Positions 8,671 through 16,922 of a DNA stretch of 64,000 bases are shown here, piece after piece. Position 1 is the first letter of the stretch; every line of letters begins with the position of its first letter. The notes beneath the pieces were generated by a model. That model saw nothing but the letters and a program-made list of their open reading frames with translations. It did not search any database and was not told the DNA's origin. Source of the DNA: Alkalicoccus chagannorensis DSM 18086 (GTDB taxonomy: Bacteria; Bacillota; Bacilli; Bacillales; Salisediminibacteriaceae). The translations under genes and the position numbers were made by a program. The stretch spans positions 59,989 through 123,988 of the forward strand of contig NZ_AUCK01000011.1 in NCBI RefSeq assembly GCF_000429725.1, written 5' to 3'.

Positions 8671-8704
8671 GAATTCACCTATGTTTGTAAAAGGAGGAAA
8701 CACT

Positions 8705-11700
8705 GTGGCTGAACAGAAAAAAGCCGGAATTGCCGGCGGGGTCGCTGCCCTGACCAGGAGTTTCCGCATTACTTCTGCGGTTGTCTGGAATGTACTTTTA
8801 ATCTTTTTTATACTCCTTCTGGTTATGGCTGCTTTCGCTGGAGGAGCAGGAGCCGGCTACTTTGCTTCCCTCGTCCAGGAAGAGGAAGTGCACGAGCCGG
8901 ACGAGCTCGAGCTAGCTATATATGACTACGAAGAAGCGACGGAAATTTATTTTGATGATGAAGAATACCTAGGAGACCTTCCCTCCCCTCTGGAAAGACG
9001 TGAGATCCCTCTTGACGATATGTCAGAGAACTTGATCAATGCGGTCATTGCAACCGAAGATGAATATTTCTTCGAGCATGAAGGGATTGTCCCGAAAGCA
9101 TTGATGCGGGCAGTAATGCAGGATTTTTCCGGCGGGGATACACAGACCGGCGGAAGTACGCTGACCCAGCAGCTTGTGAAAAACCAGCTGCTTTCGAGTG
9201 AAGTCACTCATGACCGGAAAGCTGCAGAAATTCTGCTGGCGATGCGCGTAGAACAATTTTTTGATAAAGAAGATATTCTGGAAGCCTACTTAAATGTTGT
9301 TCCCTTCGGCCGCAATGCGTCAGGTCAGCAGGTAGCCGGTGCTCAGGCAGCTGCTCAGGGGATTTTCGGGGTGGATGCTTCTGAACTGAACATTCCCCAG
9401 GCCGCATTCATTGCTGGTCTGCCGCAGTCGCCGTTCGGCCACACGCCTTTTGAAGTAGATGGAAGTGTCAAAGAATCCTTTGACTCCGGCATCAACCGAA
9501 TGGCTACCGTGCTCGACCGGATGCACCGCATGGATTATATTGATGATGAAGAACTGGAAGCGGCTGAGAACTATGACCTCGAGGCCAGTTTTGCGGAGCC
9601 GGAAACTACTTCTTACGATGACTATCCGTTTATTTTGAGAACAGTAGAAAATCGTTCAAGAGATAAAGTAGCTGAGTATTTGATGGAAGAAGACGATGTA
9701 TTTCTCGACGAAATTGATGATCCGGAGCAGGAACTTCTACTTCTTAACCGCTACCGTGAAGATGCGGAAGAAGCCCTGCAGCGAAATGGCTACCGCATTC
9801 ATACGTCCATCGACAAAGACATTTACGATGCGCAGCAGGAGGCAGTAGAGAATTTCGAACACTTCGGTCCGAATAAGACGGTCTCCCAGGAGACAGAGGA
9901 TGGCGAATGGGTCGATGTAGAATACGAAGAGCAGACAGGATCGGTGCTGATCGACAACCGCACCGGTGCAGTCAAAAGTTTTGTAGCCAGCCGTGACTTT
10001 GAAATCAGCGAAGTGAACCATGCGATGACACTCTCCTACGCTGGTGGTTTCCGACGTAACACTGGCTCTACCATGAAGTCTCTGCTCACGTACGGACTTG
10101 GTTTTGAAAGCGGCGAGCTGCAGCCCGCTTACTTGACGCCCGATATTCCGTATATCTATGAATCTACACGAGACGATGATGAGCCGCGGGAGGTCACCAA
10201 CTTTGACTTGAACAACCAGGGTATGATGACAGCAAGAGAAGCGCATGCTTCTTCCCGAAACGTTCCGGCAGTACGGGAAATGTCCAGAATGGATCAGGAA
10301 TACATCCTGGACGGACTACGCGACTACGGCTTTGAACGATTCTTTCCGGATGATAGCAGCTTCCCTTTTGAATCCACGGCTCTTGGTACGATCGGCATGA
10401 CCGTGGAAGCCAATACGAGCGCGTTCTCCTCATTCGGTAACGAAGGATCCAAAAAAGAATCCTATATGATCGAACGAATTGAAACAGCTGATGGGGACGT
10501 GATTTTTGAACAGGATCACGACGTGGAGACCGACATTTTAAGTACACAGACCAACTATCTGATGATCGATATGATGCGCGACGTGCTTGATTCGGACATG
10601 GGAACCGCAGGCTCCCTGCCCGGCCGCATGAATTTTGACAGCGACCTGGCCGGTAAAACAGGAACGACAAATGATATCGTCGATTCCTGGTTCGTAGGTC
10701 TGAATCCGAACTTCACCCAGGGAATCTGGGTCGGTTACGGCACACAGGAAGTCAGCGTCGAACAATCGGTGAACGGCATGAACTACGGTCCAAGAACACA
10801 GCAGTTATGGGCCGACCTTGCGAACGCTGCCCACTCGGTCGATCCTTCATTCATGGAACCGGAAGACAGCTTTGAACAACCGGACGGCATCGTAGAAGCA
10901 ACCGTCTGCGGGATCTCCGGACAGCTCCCTTCCGACCTATGCGAAGAAGCCGGCATGGTGACCACTGACTTGTTTAATGAAGAACACGTGCCGACGGAAA
11001 CAGATGATACGCTTGAGCGCGTCGATTATGTACGAGTGAACGGTGATTTCTATCTCGCTCTTGATTCGACTCCTTCCGAATTCACCAGATCCGGTGTGTC
11101 GATCAGCGATGAATTCTTCAATTTAGAAGACGACGAAGATCTATCTGAGTATATTCCGGATGACTGGGATAACTTGATAAGCACAGAAGAAGAAGCACCG
11201 GATAACGGCCGCACACCTGGCGCTCCCAGCAATGTCTTCGGAGGGACTTCCTCCATGGGATGGGGAGCCCATCCGGAAGGCGATGTCGTCGGATACCGTG
11301 TGTATCAGGCTCCGGATGAAAATAGTTCCTTTACACATGTGGACAGTCTCCGCTGGGATGAGGACTACACGTACAGCGGTGGTACAGCCGCATACTATGT
11401 TACCGCAGTCGATGCGTCCGGCCGGGAATCTTCGCGAAGCAGCGTAGTAACCATCGGTAATCCTGGTGCATCCACTTCCAGTACCAACGACGGAGGCGGC
11501 ACCGGCTCCACTGGCGACACTGGCGGCGGCGGAACCGACAGCGGTACGAATACCGGCGGTGGCGCCAACAACACCTCCGGCGGCGGGAACAACGGGGCTG
11601 ACAGCGGCGCCAACAACGCCGGCGGCGGGAATAACGGTGCTGACAACAGCCCTAACGACGCCGGCGGCGGGAACAACGGGGCTGACAATGGCGCCAACAA

Positions 11701-12043
11701 CACCGGCGGCGGGAACAACGGGGCCGACAATGGCGCCAACAACGCCGGCGGCGGGAACAACGGGGCTGACAACAGCCCTAACAACGCCGGCGGCGGGAAC
11801 AACGGGGCCGACAATGGCGCCAACAACGCCGGCGGCGGGAACAACGGTGCTGACAATGGCGCCAACAACGCCGGCGGCGGGAACAACGGTGCTGACAATG
11901 GCGGAGCGAATGATTCAAATGCCAACACGAATGATGCTGGCAATAACGATGCAGAAGCAGCAACGAACGATGTTGACAGTGAGACAGAAACAAATAACAG
12001 CTCTGTCAATAATGAAGAAGAGACCTCGAACAATACTGAATAG
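8705..12043 (+). CDS. Class A penicillin-binding protein 1A with FN3 domain and Gly/Asn repeat tail
   Basis: A bifunctional peptidoglycan glycosyltransferase/transpeptidase of 1112 residues. The GTG start at 8705 has AAAGGAGG 7 nt upstream and lies after the predicted +1. Order: short cytoplasmic end, membrane helix (about 26-48), GT51 domain (catalytic Glu 118 in ATEDEYFFEHEG; GGSTLTQQL 149-157), transpeptidase (STMK 455-458, SRN 517-519, KTGT 651-654), and an FN3-like module (about 846-930). A low-complexity tail rich in Gly, Asn, Ala and Asp carries repeats (957-1069) and ends acidic. All catalytic motifs are intact. The extracytoplasmic part is very acidic, as in salt-adapted bacteria. 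It occupies part of the tyrS-acuA interval that holds acsA in B. subtilis. Confidence 0.95.
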   Translation: MAEQKKAGIAGGVAALTRSFRITSAVVWNVLLIFFILLLVMAAFAGGAGAGYFASLVQEEEVHEPDELELAIYDYEEATEIYFDDEEYLGDLPSPLERREIPLDDMSENLINAVIATEDEYFFEHEGIVPKALMRAVMQDFSGGDTQTGGSTLTQQLVKNQLLSSEVTHDRKAAEILLAMRVEQFFDKEDILEAYLNVVPFGRNASGQQVAGAQAAAQGIFGVDASELNIPQAAFIAGLPQSPFGHTPFEVDGSVKESFDSGINRMATVLDRMHRMDYIDDEELEAAENYDLEASFAEPETTSYDDYPFILRTVENRSRDKVAEYLMEEDDVFLDEIDDPEQELLLLNRYREDAEEALQRNGYRIHTSIDKDIYDAQQEAVENFEHFGPNKTVSQETEDGEWVDVEYEEQTGSVLIDNRTGAVKSFVASRDFEISEVNHAMTLSYAGGFRRNTGSTMKSLLTYGLGFESGELQPAYLTPDIPYIYESTRDDDEPREVTNFDLNNQGMMTAREAHASSRNVPAVREMSRMDQEYILDGLRDYGFERFFPDDSSFPFESTALGTIGMTVEANTSAFSSFGNEGSKKESYMIERIETADGDVIFEQDHDVETDILSTQTNYLMIDMMRDVLDSDMGTAGSLPGRMNFDSDLAGKTGTTNDIVDSWFVGLNPNFTQGIWVGYGTQEVSVEQSVNGMNYGPRTQQLWADLANAAHSVDPSFMEPEDSFEQPDGIVEATVCGISGQLPSDLCEEAGMVTTDLFNEEHVPTETDDTLERVDYVRVNGDFYLALDSTPSEFTRSGVSISDEFFNLEDDEDLSEYIPDDWDNLISTEEEAPDNGRTPGAPSNVFGGTSSMGWGAHPEGDVVGYRVYQAPDENSSFTHVDSLRWDEDYTYSGGTAAYYVTAVDASGRESSRSSVVTIGNPGASTSSTNDGGGTGSTGDTGGGGTDSGTNTGGGANNTSGGGNNGADSGANNAGGGNNGADNSPNDAGGGNNGADNGANNTGGGNNGADNGANNAGGGNNGADNSPNNAGGGNNGADNGANNAGGGNNGADNGANNAGGGNNGADNGGANDSNANTNDAGNNDAEAATNDVDSETETNNSSVNNEEETSNNTE
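11573..11911 (+). repeat. In-frame 42-bp tandem repeats encoding the PBP1A tail
   Basis: Eight tandem units, the first of 45 bp and seven of 42 bp, encode the 14-residue motif AGGGNNGADNGANN with variants (NSPND, NSPNN). The units are in frame with the PBP gene and nearly identical at DNA level, so unit number is expected to vary between strains. The opposite strand gives a long Pro/Leu-rich frame that is only a shadow. Confidence 0.95.
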
Positions 12044-12102
12044 CAGACAAGAATGAATAGAGAGGGGGCCCTGCCCACAGTGCCCTACCCATGAAGAAGC
12101 AA

Positions 12103-12143
12103 GAGAGCCGGCGATCGTCCAATCGATCGCCGGCTCTCGTTTT
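12103..12143 (+). terminator. Terminator of the PBP1A gene
   Basis: A perfect 15-bp stem GAGAGCCGGCGATCG / CGATCGCCGGCTCTC with a 6-nt loop, followed by GTTTTA, 60 bp after the stop codon. Confidence 0.85.
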
Positions 12144-12287
12144 ATGAATCTTTTCGGCGCCTCCTCGTTTATCTCTGTAAGCGTCAAAGAATATGTACCT
12201 GTTTAGACACGTGCGCTTCATCTATACTGAAAGCAAGCCAGTAGAGAAGAAGGCATAAGGTCAGGTCTGTTGATTAACCAATATCAT

Positions 12288-12336
12288 CCAAATAATATCT
12301 GTTGTTTTTTCTATAAAAACAACAGATATTATTTGG
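12288..12336. repeat. AT-rich perfect 22-bp inverted repeat
   Basis: Arms 12288-12309 and 12315-12336 are exact complements with a 5-nt loop (TCTAT). The arms begin CCAAATAATATCTGTTG. The stem is not GC-rich and lacks a separate T-tract, so it is not a typical terminator. It lies inside the IS66 remnant. Confidence 0.9.
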
Positions 12337-12487
12337 CATACGGAGGGACGCTCTGCTTCCGCCGGGCGCTTTCCGGAGGGGACTCTCTCCGCTAGTCTGC
12401 CGCCGGCTGCGCGCAGCTCTTTTTTTTAAAGGCTGCAATGCTTTTTCTCTCTTAGGAAAAACGAGCCTTTCGTTATAATAAAGGAGG

Positions 12488-12872
12488 ATGCTGCATCTTT
12501 TCTTCCTTTCTGCTTCGACGATTGCGTGGAGCATAACTCAGAAATTCCAGATGGCCATTCCTCTGTACCGCCAGGCGCAGAGCATGTCCGCCCGTGGGGT
12601 GAAACTGGAACGACAGACACTCGCGAACAATTTGGCTGCCGTCGGGAGAAAAAAACTGGCTTTTTGCGAACACTCCTCGTGGCGCGGACGTAAGAGCTCT
12701 CCTCTATTCCCTCGTTCATACGGCGCAGGCGAACAGGCTGAACATCCATGCGTACCTGCGCTGTCTGTTGGAAACCCTGCCGAACCTGCCGTCCCTGAGT
12801 CCCGATGTTCTAAAGGAGTACCTGCCGTGGGCGCCGGCCATGCAGGAAGCCTTTGTGTACAAGCCGGAATAA
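12488..12872 (+). pseudogene. IS66 transposase (tnpC) remnant, internally deleted and frameshifted
   Basis: The first segment reads ITQKFQMAIPLYRQAQSM then GVKLERQTLANN, the N-terminal part of the IS66 transposase domain. It is fused to the C-terminal segment KNWLFANTPRGADVRALLYS ... LPNLPSLSPDVLKEYLPW, ending at the TAA at 12870-12872. The catalytic core between them is deleted. A run of seven A at 12649-12655 puts the two halves in different frames; six A would restore the family motif GRKNWLF. The product cannot be active. Confidence 0.85.
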
Positions 12873-12892
12873 GCGTTACCAGCGGCCGATGG

Positions 12893-12935
12893 GCCGTATA
12901 CCATTCTTCAAAAAGAGAAGGGTATACGGCTTTTT
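12893..12935 (+). terminator. Terminator downstream of the IS66 remnant
   Basis: The stem GCCGTATACC / GGTATACGGC (10 bp) is followed by TTTTT. It lies 20 nt after the tnpC stop codon. Confidence 0.75.
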
Positions 12936-12983
12936 GGCGTGTCCGAGCAGAAGGCGCGGCTCAGGATCAGCGAGCGGTTTTCT

Positions 12984-13076
12984 TGCGACGAGTAATCGCA
13001 GGAGCAAACGGGCTTCCATGCGACGAGTAATCGCAGGAGCAAACGGGCTTCCATGCGACGAGTAATCGCAGGAGCA
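12984..13076. repeat. 35-bp tandem repeat (2.7 copies)
   Basis: Units at 12984-13018 and 13019-13053 are identical and begin TGCGACGAGTAATCGCAGGA. A third copies the first 23 nt (13054-13076). There are no spacers, so this is not a CRISPR. It lies between the tnpC stop and the right IS66 end. Confidence 0.95.
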
Positions 13077-13196
13077 GAGCCTGATTTCCGTACGTATTCT
13101 TTGACGCTTACGTACCTCTTCTGCTGCATGACTGCTTCCCCTGTTTCAACGTACACGGTCTTGAAGATCCACTCGAATTCTAATGCGGAAAGATAG

Positions 13197-13225
13197 TCGA
13201 AAGCGGTTCCAAAGTATGGTATATT
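13197..13225 (+). promoter_or_regulatory. acuA promoter with overlapping putative cre site
   Basis: TCGAAA (13197-13202), 17 nt, TATATT (13220-13225, extended TG). Across the -35 and spacer, CGAAAGCGGTTCCA (13198-13211) matches the catabolite-response consensus TGWAANCGNTNWCA at 12 of 14 positions. Binding there would block RNA polymerase. CcpA repression of acu genes is known in B. subtilis. Confidence 0.6.
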
Positions 13226-13257
13226 TTATGTATCTCTCTTGGAAAGTAGGGATCCTG

Positions 13258-13893
13258 TTGAAGCATCGAAAAAACTTTCATTCCATCGAACATACCGGTC
13301 GTGACAGAAAAATGTTCACAGTGGCCGGACCGATTTCAGCGGATGTATTAAAAGAAAAATCATTTGATGAAGGGCTCCAGTCTTTCCGAAAGCCGGAGCA
13401 GCAGCACAAAGCGCTCATTGATGTGGCAGGCCTTGAGGAAAGCCGCATCATCGCCGCTTTTGACGATGATACAGTAGTCGGCTATGCCGTGTATCTGTAT
13501 CCGGATGAGATGGAAAGGTGGTCTCAATACCGATTCGAAGACCTTCTTGAGCTTGGAGCGATTGAAGTATCTAACGACTACCGCGGCCATAACCTTGCAA
13601 AAACCATCCTCAAAGTATCCATGATGGATGATTCGGTAGAAGATTATATTATTATTACGACAGAGTATTACTGGCACTGGGATTTACGACGGACCAAACT
13701 GTCGATCTGGGAATACCGCGACGTGATGGAAAAAGTAATGAATACCGGCGGCCTTCAATGGTACGCTACGGACGATCCGGAGATCTCCTCTCACCCGGCC
13801 AACTGTCTGATGGCACGTATAGGCAAGCGCGTGCCGACAGAATCAATTCATGAGTTTGACCGTGTCCGGTTCCGCAACCGGTATATGATCTGA
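13258..13893 (+). CDS. acuA: Protein acetyltransferase AcuA (acetyl-CoA synthetase regulator)
   Basis: 211 residues, GNAT fold. In B. subtilis AcuA acetylates and inactivates acetyl-CoA synthetase AcsA. Conserved blocks include VDVAGLEESRIIAAF-type sequence, LIELGAIEV-like LLELGAIEVS, YYWHWDLR and ISSHPANCLMARIG. The start is taken as TTG (13258) with AGTAGGGATCC upstream. This gives the family length, whereas starting at 13183 adds an unsupported extension that overlaps the promoter. First gene of acuABC (17 bp to acuB). Its substrate gene acsA is not in the window. Confidence 0.9.
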   Translation: MKHRKNFHSIEHTGRDRKMFTVAGPISADVLKEKSFDEGLQSFRKPEQQHKALIDVAGLEESRIIAAFDDDTVVGYAVYLYPDEMERWSQYRFEDLLELGAIEVSNDYRGHNLAKTILKVSMMDDSVEDYIIITTEYYWHWDLRRTKLSIWEYRDVMEKVMNTGGLQWYATDDPEISSHPANCLMARIGKRVPTESIHEFDRVRFRNRYMI

Positions 13894-13910
13894 TAAAGGA
13901 GGCTGATGAC

Positions 13911-14519
13911 ATGAAAGTAGAAGAAGTGATGAACACAGAGATTCACTCGGTGACGCCGGGAACCACGCTGCATGAAGCAGCAGCAGCAATGGAAACGCAC
14001 CACATCCGTCACCTTCCTGTAATTGAAGAAGAATCCGGGGCGCTGCTCGGTATTCTCTCGGATCGAGACATTACATCAGCACCAGAAGGCGCGAAAACGG
14101 TGACGGACAGAATGACGGCACCTGTCCATACAGCTTTTACCGGCGATTTTGTCGAAGAAGCGGCCAATCGGATGCTGGAAAACAAGATTCACTGCCTTCC
14201 CGTACTCGGCACGGATCAAGTGGTAGGGATGCTCACAGATTCCGACCTCCTGCAGACCCTCGTTCATCTGACAGGATCCAACGCTCCGTCTTCCCGCGTA
14301 GAAGTACTCATTCCCGACAAAACAGGAGAGCTTCACGAAGTGACCGGTATCGCAGCTGAACTCGGTCTGGACACGCGGAGCATGTTTATCCTTCCGGATG
14401 ACGACAACGGGATGAGGGTGGTCATCCGACTGCAGACGATGCGTCCGGACACATTTGTAAAAAAACTGCTGGAGCGCGGCTATCACGTGTTGTGGCCCGT
14501 CCCGCTGGGGATGTCCTGA
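13911..14519 (+). CDS. acuB: AcuB, CBS-pair and ACT domain protein
   Basis: 202 residues: two CBS domains (about 1-55 with VEEVMNTEIHSV, and 65-125 with VTDRMTAPVHT), then an ACT-like domain (about 132-200, VEVLIPDKTGELHEVTGI). CBS pairs usually bind adenine nucleotides and ACT domains small ligands, so AcuB may sense energy or metabolite status for the acetylation/deacetylation switch. Its exact biochemistry is not established. GGAGG lies 8 nt upstream of the ATG. The stop codon overlaps the acuC start (TGATG). Confidence 0.92.
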   Translation: MKVEEVMNTEIHSVTPGTTLHEAAAAMETHHIRHLPVIEEESGALLGILSDRDITSAPEGAKTVTDRMTAPVHTAFTGDFVEEAANRMLENKIHCLPVLGTDQVVGMLTDSDLLQTLVHLTGSNAPSSRVEVLIPDKTGELHEVTGIAAELGLDTRSMFILPDDDNGMRVVIRLQTMRPDTFVKKLLERGYHVLWPVPLGMS

Positions 14520-15676
14520 TGAGCGGAAGAACCTCTTTCATTTTTTCACCTGAGCAGCTGCAGTATAAGTTTCACGATGACCACCCCTTTAACCAGCAGC
14601 GGCTGACGTTGACCAATGACCTGCTGAAAGAAGCAGGTGCTTTATCAGATAAAGATATCCATCCGGCGAGAATGGCAACAATCGAAGAGCTGCTGATGGT
14701 GCATGATGAGGATTTTGTTTCTGCGGTGATGAGCGCTACCGAGGGGCAGTTGAAGTCCTCTTATAAAACAAAGTACGGGATAGGTACGGAGGACACCCCG
14801 GTTTTTCCAATGATGCATGATGCTGCCGCTTGGCTGGTCGGCGGGACCTTGGAAGCTGCCGACCAGGTGATGACCGGAAGCGTGGATCATGCGTTAAACC
14901 TCGGAGGCGGACTGCACCATGGCTTCCGCGGCAAAGCGAGCGGCTTCTGTATCTACAACGACAGTTCTATCGCCATTGAATACATGAAACGGAAATACGG
15001 AGCCCGAGTTCTTTACATCGATACCGACGCTCATCATGGAGATGGTGTCCAGTGGGCCTTTTACGATGATCCAGATGTATGTACGCTTTCTTTTCATGAA
15101 AGCGGACGATTTCTGTTCCCGGGTACCGGGCATGTATCGGAACGCGGACACGGTGACGGCTATGGAACGTCGTACAACGTCCCGTTTGAGGCCTTCTCGG
15201 AAGACGACTCCATGCTGGAAGCGTGCAGAAAGGTAATGCGTGAAGTCGTCTCCACTTTCAAGCCGGACGTGATCCTCACGCAGAACGGCGCAGATGCCCA
15301 TTACTTCGACCCGCTCACCCATCTGTGCGGAACCGTGGCGTTTTATTATGAAGTGCCGCGGATTGCGCATGAGCTGGCACATGAATTCTGCGGCGGACGC
15401 TGGATTGCCGTCGGCGGCGGCGGTTACGACATCTGGCGCGTCGTGCCTCGAGCCTGGGGCGGCCTCTGGCTCGAGATGAGTGAGCAGACGGAGATCATGA
15501 CCAATCCGATCCCGGAAATATGGCTTCAGCGCTGGCAGGAGCATGCGCCCGTTGCACTGCCGGAGTCATGGCAGGACCCGAAAGGGCTCTATCCCCAAGT
15601 TCCCCGCCGGGAAGAAATCAATCGAAAGAATGAACGCACGGTGCAACAGGCACTCAAACAGCTATCTCAGCTTTGA
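14519..15676 (+). CDS. acuC: AcuC, zinc-dependent protein deacetylase
   Basis: A 385-residue class I histone-deacetylase-like enzyme that removes the AcuA-added acetyl group from acetyl-CoA synthetase. Zinc-site and catalytic motifs are visible: GGGLHHGFRGKASGFCIYND, DTDAHHGDGVQ, FPGTGHVSERG and QNGADAHYFDPL. The start at 14519 overlaps the acuB stop by one base (TGATG), gives the family length and begins MSGRTSFIFSPEQL, which aligns with B. subtilis AcuC. A more upstream ATG would run through acuB. Confidence 0.94.
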   Translation: MSGRTSFIFSPEQLQYKFHDDHPFNQQRLTLTNDLLKEAGALSDKDIHPARMATIEELLMVHDEDFVSAVMSATEGQLKSSYKTKYGIGTEDTPVFPMMHDAAAWLVGGTLEAADQVMTGSVDHALNLGGGLHHGFRGKASGFCIYNDSSIAIEYMKRKYGARVLYIDTDAHHGDGVQWAFYDDPDVCTLSFHESGRFLFPGTGHVSERGHGDGYGTSYNVPFEAFSEDDSMLEACRKVMREVVSTFKPDVILTQNGADAHYFDPLTHLCGTVAFYYEVPRIAHELAHEFCGGRWIAVGGGGYDIWRVVPRAWGGLWLEMSEQTEIMTNPIPEIWLQRWQEHAPVALPESWQDPKGLYPQVPRREEINRKNERTVQQALKQLSQL

Positions 15677-15872
15677 TAAACCGCCCTCGTTTCTGAAGGC
15701 GCGGAGGATTTTAAACGCAAAAAAGAGGTTCTATCATAAATGTTGGGGGAAGGGCTCATTACCGTGGCACCTTTTCTTCCGTTTCAGGCGGGCCGCCCTA
15801 TCGGTGCCATTTTGAGAAGCGCCCGATCATGTCTGAGCATGTTCAACATGTGATGGAGAACCAAAAAAGAAC

Positions 15873-15902
15873 GGGCCGTCTCGGTTGTTTTAGAGACGGC
15901 CC
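15873..15902 (-). terminator. Terminator of mtnN
   Basis: The stem GGGCCGTCTC / GAGACGGCCC (10 bp), on the minus strand followed by GTTCTTTTTTGG. A second hairpin (AGCGGAGCCG / CGGCTCCGCT, 15913-15942) lies between it and the mtnN stop. Both also lie downstream of convergent acuC. Confidence 0.85.
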
Positions 15903-15966
15903 GGGAACGATCAGCGGAGCCGGCATTTTATGCGGCTCCGCTTCGTGCTGCTGGGTGCTTTTGAAA

Positions 15967-16674
15967 TTAATGTTCGCTGCTGTACTGAAGAATGACTTCC
16001 GCCACGAGAGAAGAGGATTTTTCTGCTGCTTCGTACAGCCACTGCTGAAAGGACTCGGGTGCTTCTCCATTCGCTTTATCCGACACCGCCCGCAGCACCA
16101 CATAGGGAATGCTGTACATCCAGGCAATCTGTGCGGCGGCCGCCCCTTCCATTTCTATGCAGTCTGCACCAAACTGATCCCGCAGCAAGGCTGCCGTTTC
16201 CTTATCCGCAATAAACTGATCCCCACTGACAATTTTCCCTGCATGCCAGGTAATATCCTCCCGCTCGGATGCCGCTTTTCTGAACCTCGCAATCCACGCG
16301 GCGTCCGAAGGAAAATCGGAAGGACCTTCAAACATCGGAATTTCCCCCGGCTCAAAACCGAGCGGAGCGGCGTTCATATCATGCTGCTGACAGCTCGTGC
16401 TGAAGACGATATCGCCGATCTCATATTCCGGATTCGCGGCTCCGGCTGCTCCAGTAAAAAAGATCACATCCACATCAAATAATTGTATCATCGTCTGCGC
16501 TGCTGCCGCAGCATTCACCTTGCCGATGCCAGCTCTTGTCAACACCACTTCATGCACACCGCACCTGCCTTCCGCATAGCGGTGAATACCGACATGATGC
16601 CTTTCTGCCAGATCGAACACATGAGAAAAGTGTGCGATTTCTTCTTCCATTGCACCGATAATACCAAATTTCAT
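15967..16674 (-). CDS. mtnN: 5'-methylthioadenosine / S-adenosylhomocysteine nucleosidase
   Basis: A 235-residue MTA/SAH nucleosidase that cleaves adenine from MTA, SAH and 5'-deoxyadenosine in methionine salvage. It starts MKFGIIGAMEEEI, has the family GAAGAANPEYEIGDIVFST segment, MEGAAAAQIAW with the catalytic region, and RAVSDKANGEAPESF with the catalytic Asp. AAAGGGGGG precedes the ATG. A 14-bp palindrome lies 40 nt upstream. B. subtilis keeps its orthologue elsewhere, so this insertion between acuC and motS differs from that map. Confidence 0.93.
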   Translation of the reverse strand: MKFGIIGAMEEEIAHFSHVFDLAERHHVGIHRYAEGRCGVHEVVLTRAGIGKVNAAAAAQTMIQLFDVDVIFFTGAAGAANPEYEIGDIVFSTSCQQHDMNAAPLGFEPGEIPMFEGPSDFPSDAAWIARFRKAASEREDITWHAGKIVSGDQFIADKETAALLRDQFGADCIEMEGAAAAQIAWMYSIPYVVLRAVSDKANGEAPESFQQWLYEAAEKSSSLVAEVILQYSSEH

Positions 16675-16714
16675 GTGCGTCCCCCCCTTTCATCATTTCC
16701 TTTATTTTCTATTT

Positions 16715-16728
16715 ATAGATGCATCTAT
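16715..16728. repeat. Perfect 14-bp palindrome upstream of mtnN
   Basis: ATAGATGCATCTAT is its own complement. It lies about 40 nt upstream of the mtnN start codon, in the right place for an operator. No known regulator is assigned. Confidence 0.7.
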
Positions 16729-16835
16729 TATCATAATAACACGGGTCCTCAGGACTTTCCTATATCTCTTATCAGCAGACATGACGGCAGGGATAACAGC
16801 TTCATCAACACCCATCCGCTTTCTACCGACAGAAA

Positions 16836-16864
16836 ACCGCACCAGAGAAGAGCTCTAGTGCGGT
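16836..16864 (-). terminator. Terminator of ccpA-motPS
   Basis: The stem ACCGCAC / GTGCGGT with a 15-nt loop, followed on the minus strand by TTTTCTG, about 60 bp after the motS stop codon. Confidence 0.65.
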
Positions 16865-16922
16865 GTTTCTCTATTTCTTTTGATTCAGCCGGTATCCGTC
16901 GGACGATACTGCTTGTCTTCGG

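Larger units (their letters stand above)
12177..13111 (+). mobile_element. Decayed IS66-family element with both terminal inverted repeats
   Basis: The left end begins GTAAGCGTCAAAGAATA at 12177. The right end (13111 read inward) gives the same 22-nt sequence with one mismatch. GTAAGCG is the family-typical IS66 terminus. The flanking 8-mers TTATCTCT (12169-12176) and GTACCTCT (13112-13119) agree at 6 of 8 positions, consistent with an old 8-bp target duplication. Only about 935 bp remain of an element that is normally over 2 kb. tnpA, tnpB and the middle of tnpC are gone. The remnant contains a hairpin (12288-12336), a terminator and a 35-bp tandem repeat. It sits where acsA would be expected. 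Confidence 0.82.

Noticed and set aside
8669..8704. Upstream ATG for PBP1A
   Set aside because: It overlaps the -10 element TATAAT; the GTG at 8705 has a strong ribosome site.
11573..11911. Possible CRISPR array
   Set aside because: Repeats are contiguous, in frame and coding; there are no spacers.
11395..12078. Long minus-strand Pro/Leu-rich open frame
   Set aside because: It is the complement of the in-frame PBP1A repeat DNA; periodicity and promoter evidence support the + strand gene.
12984..13076. Possible CRISPR relic
   Set aside because: Direct tandem units without spacers and no cas genes.
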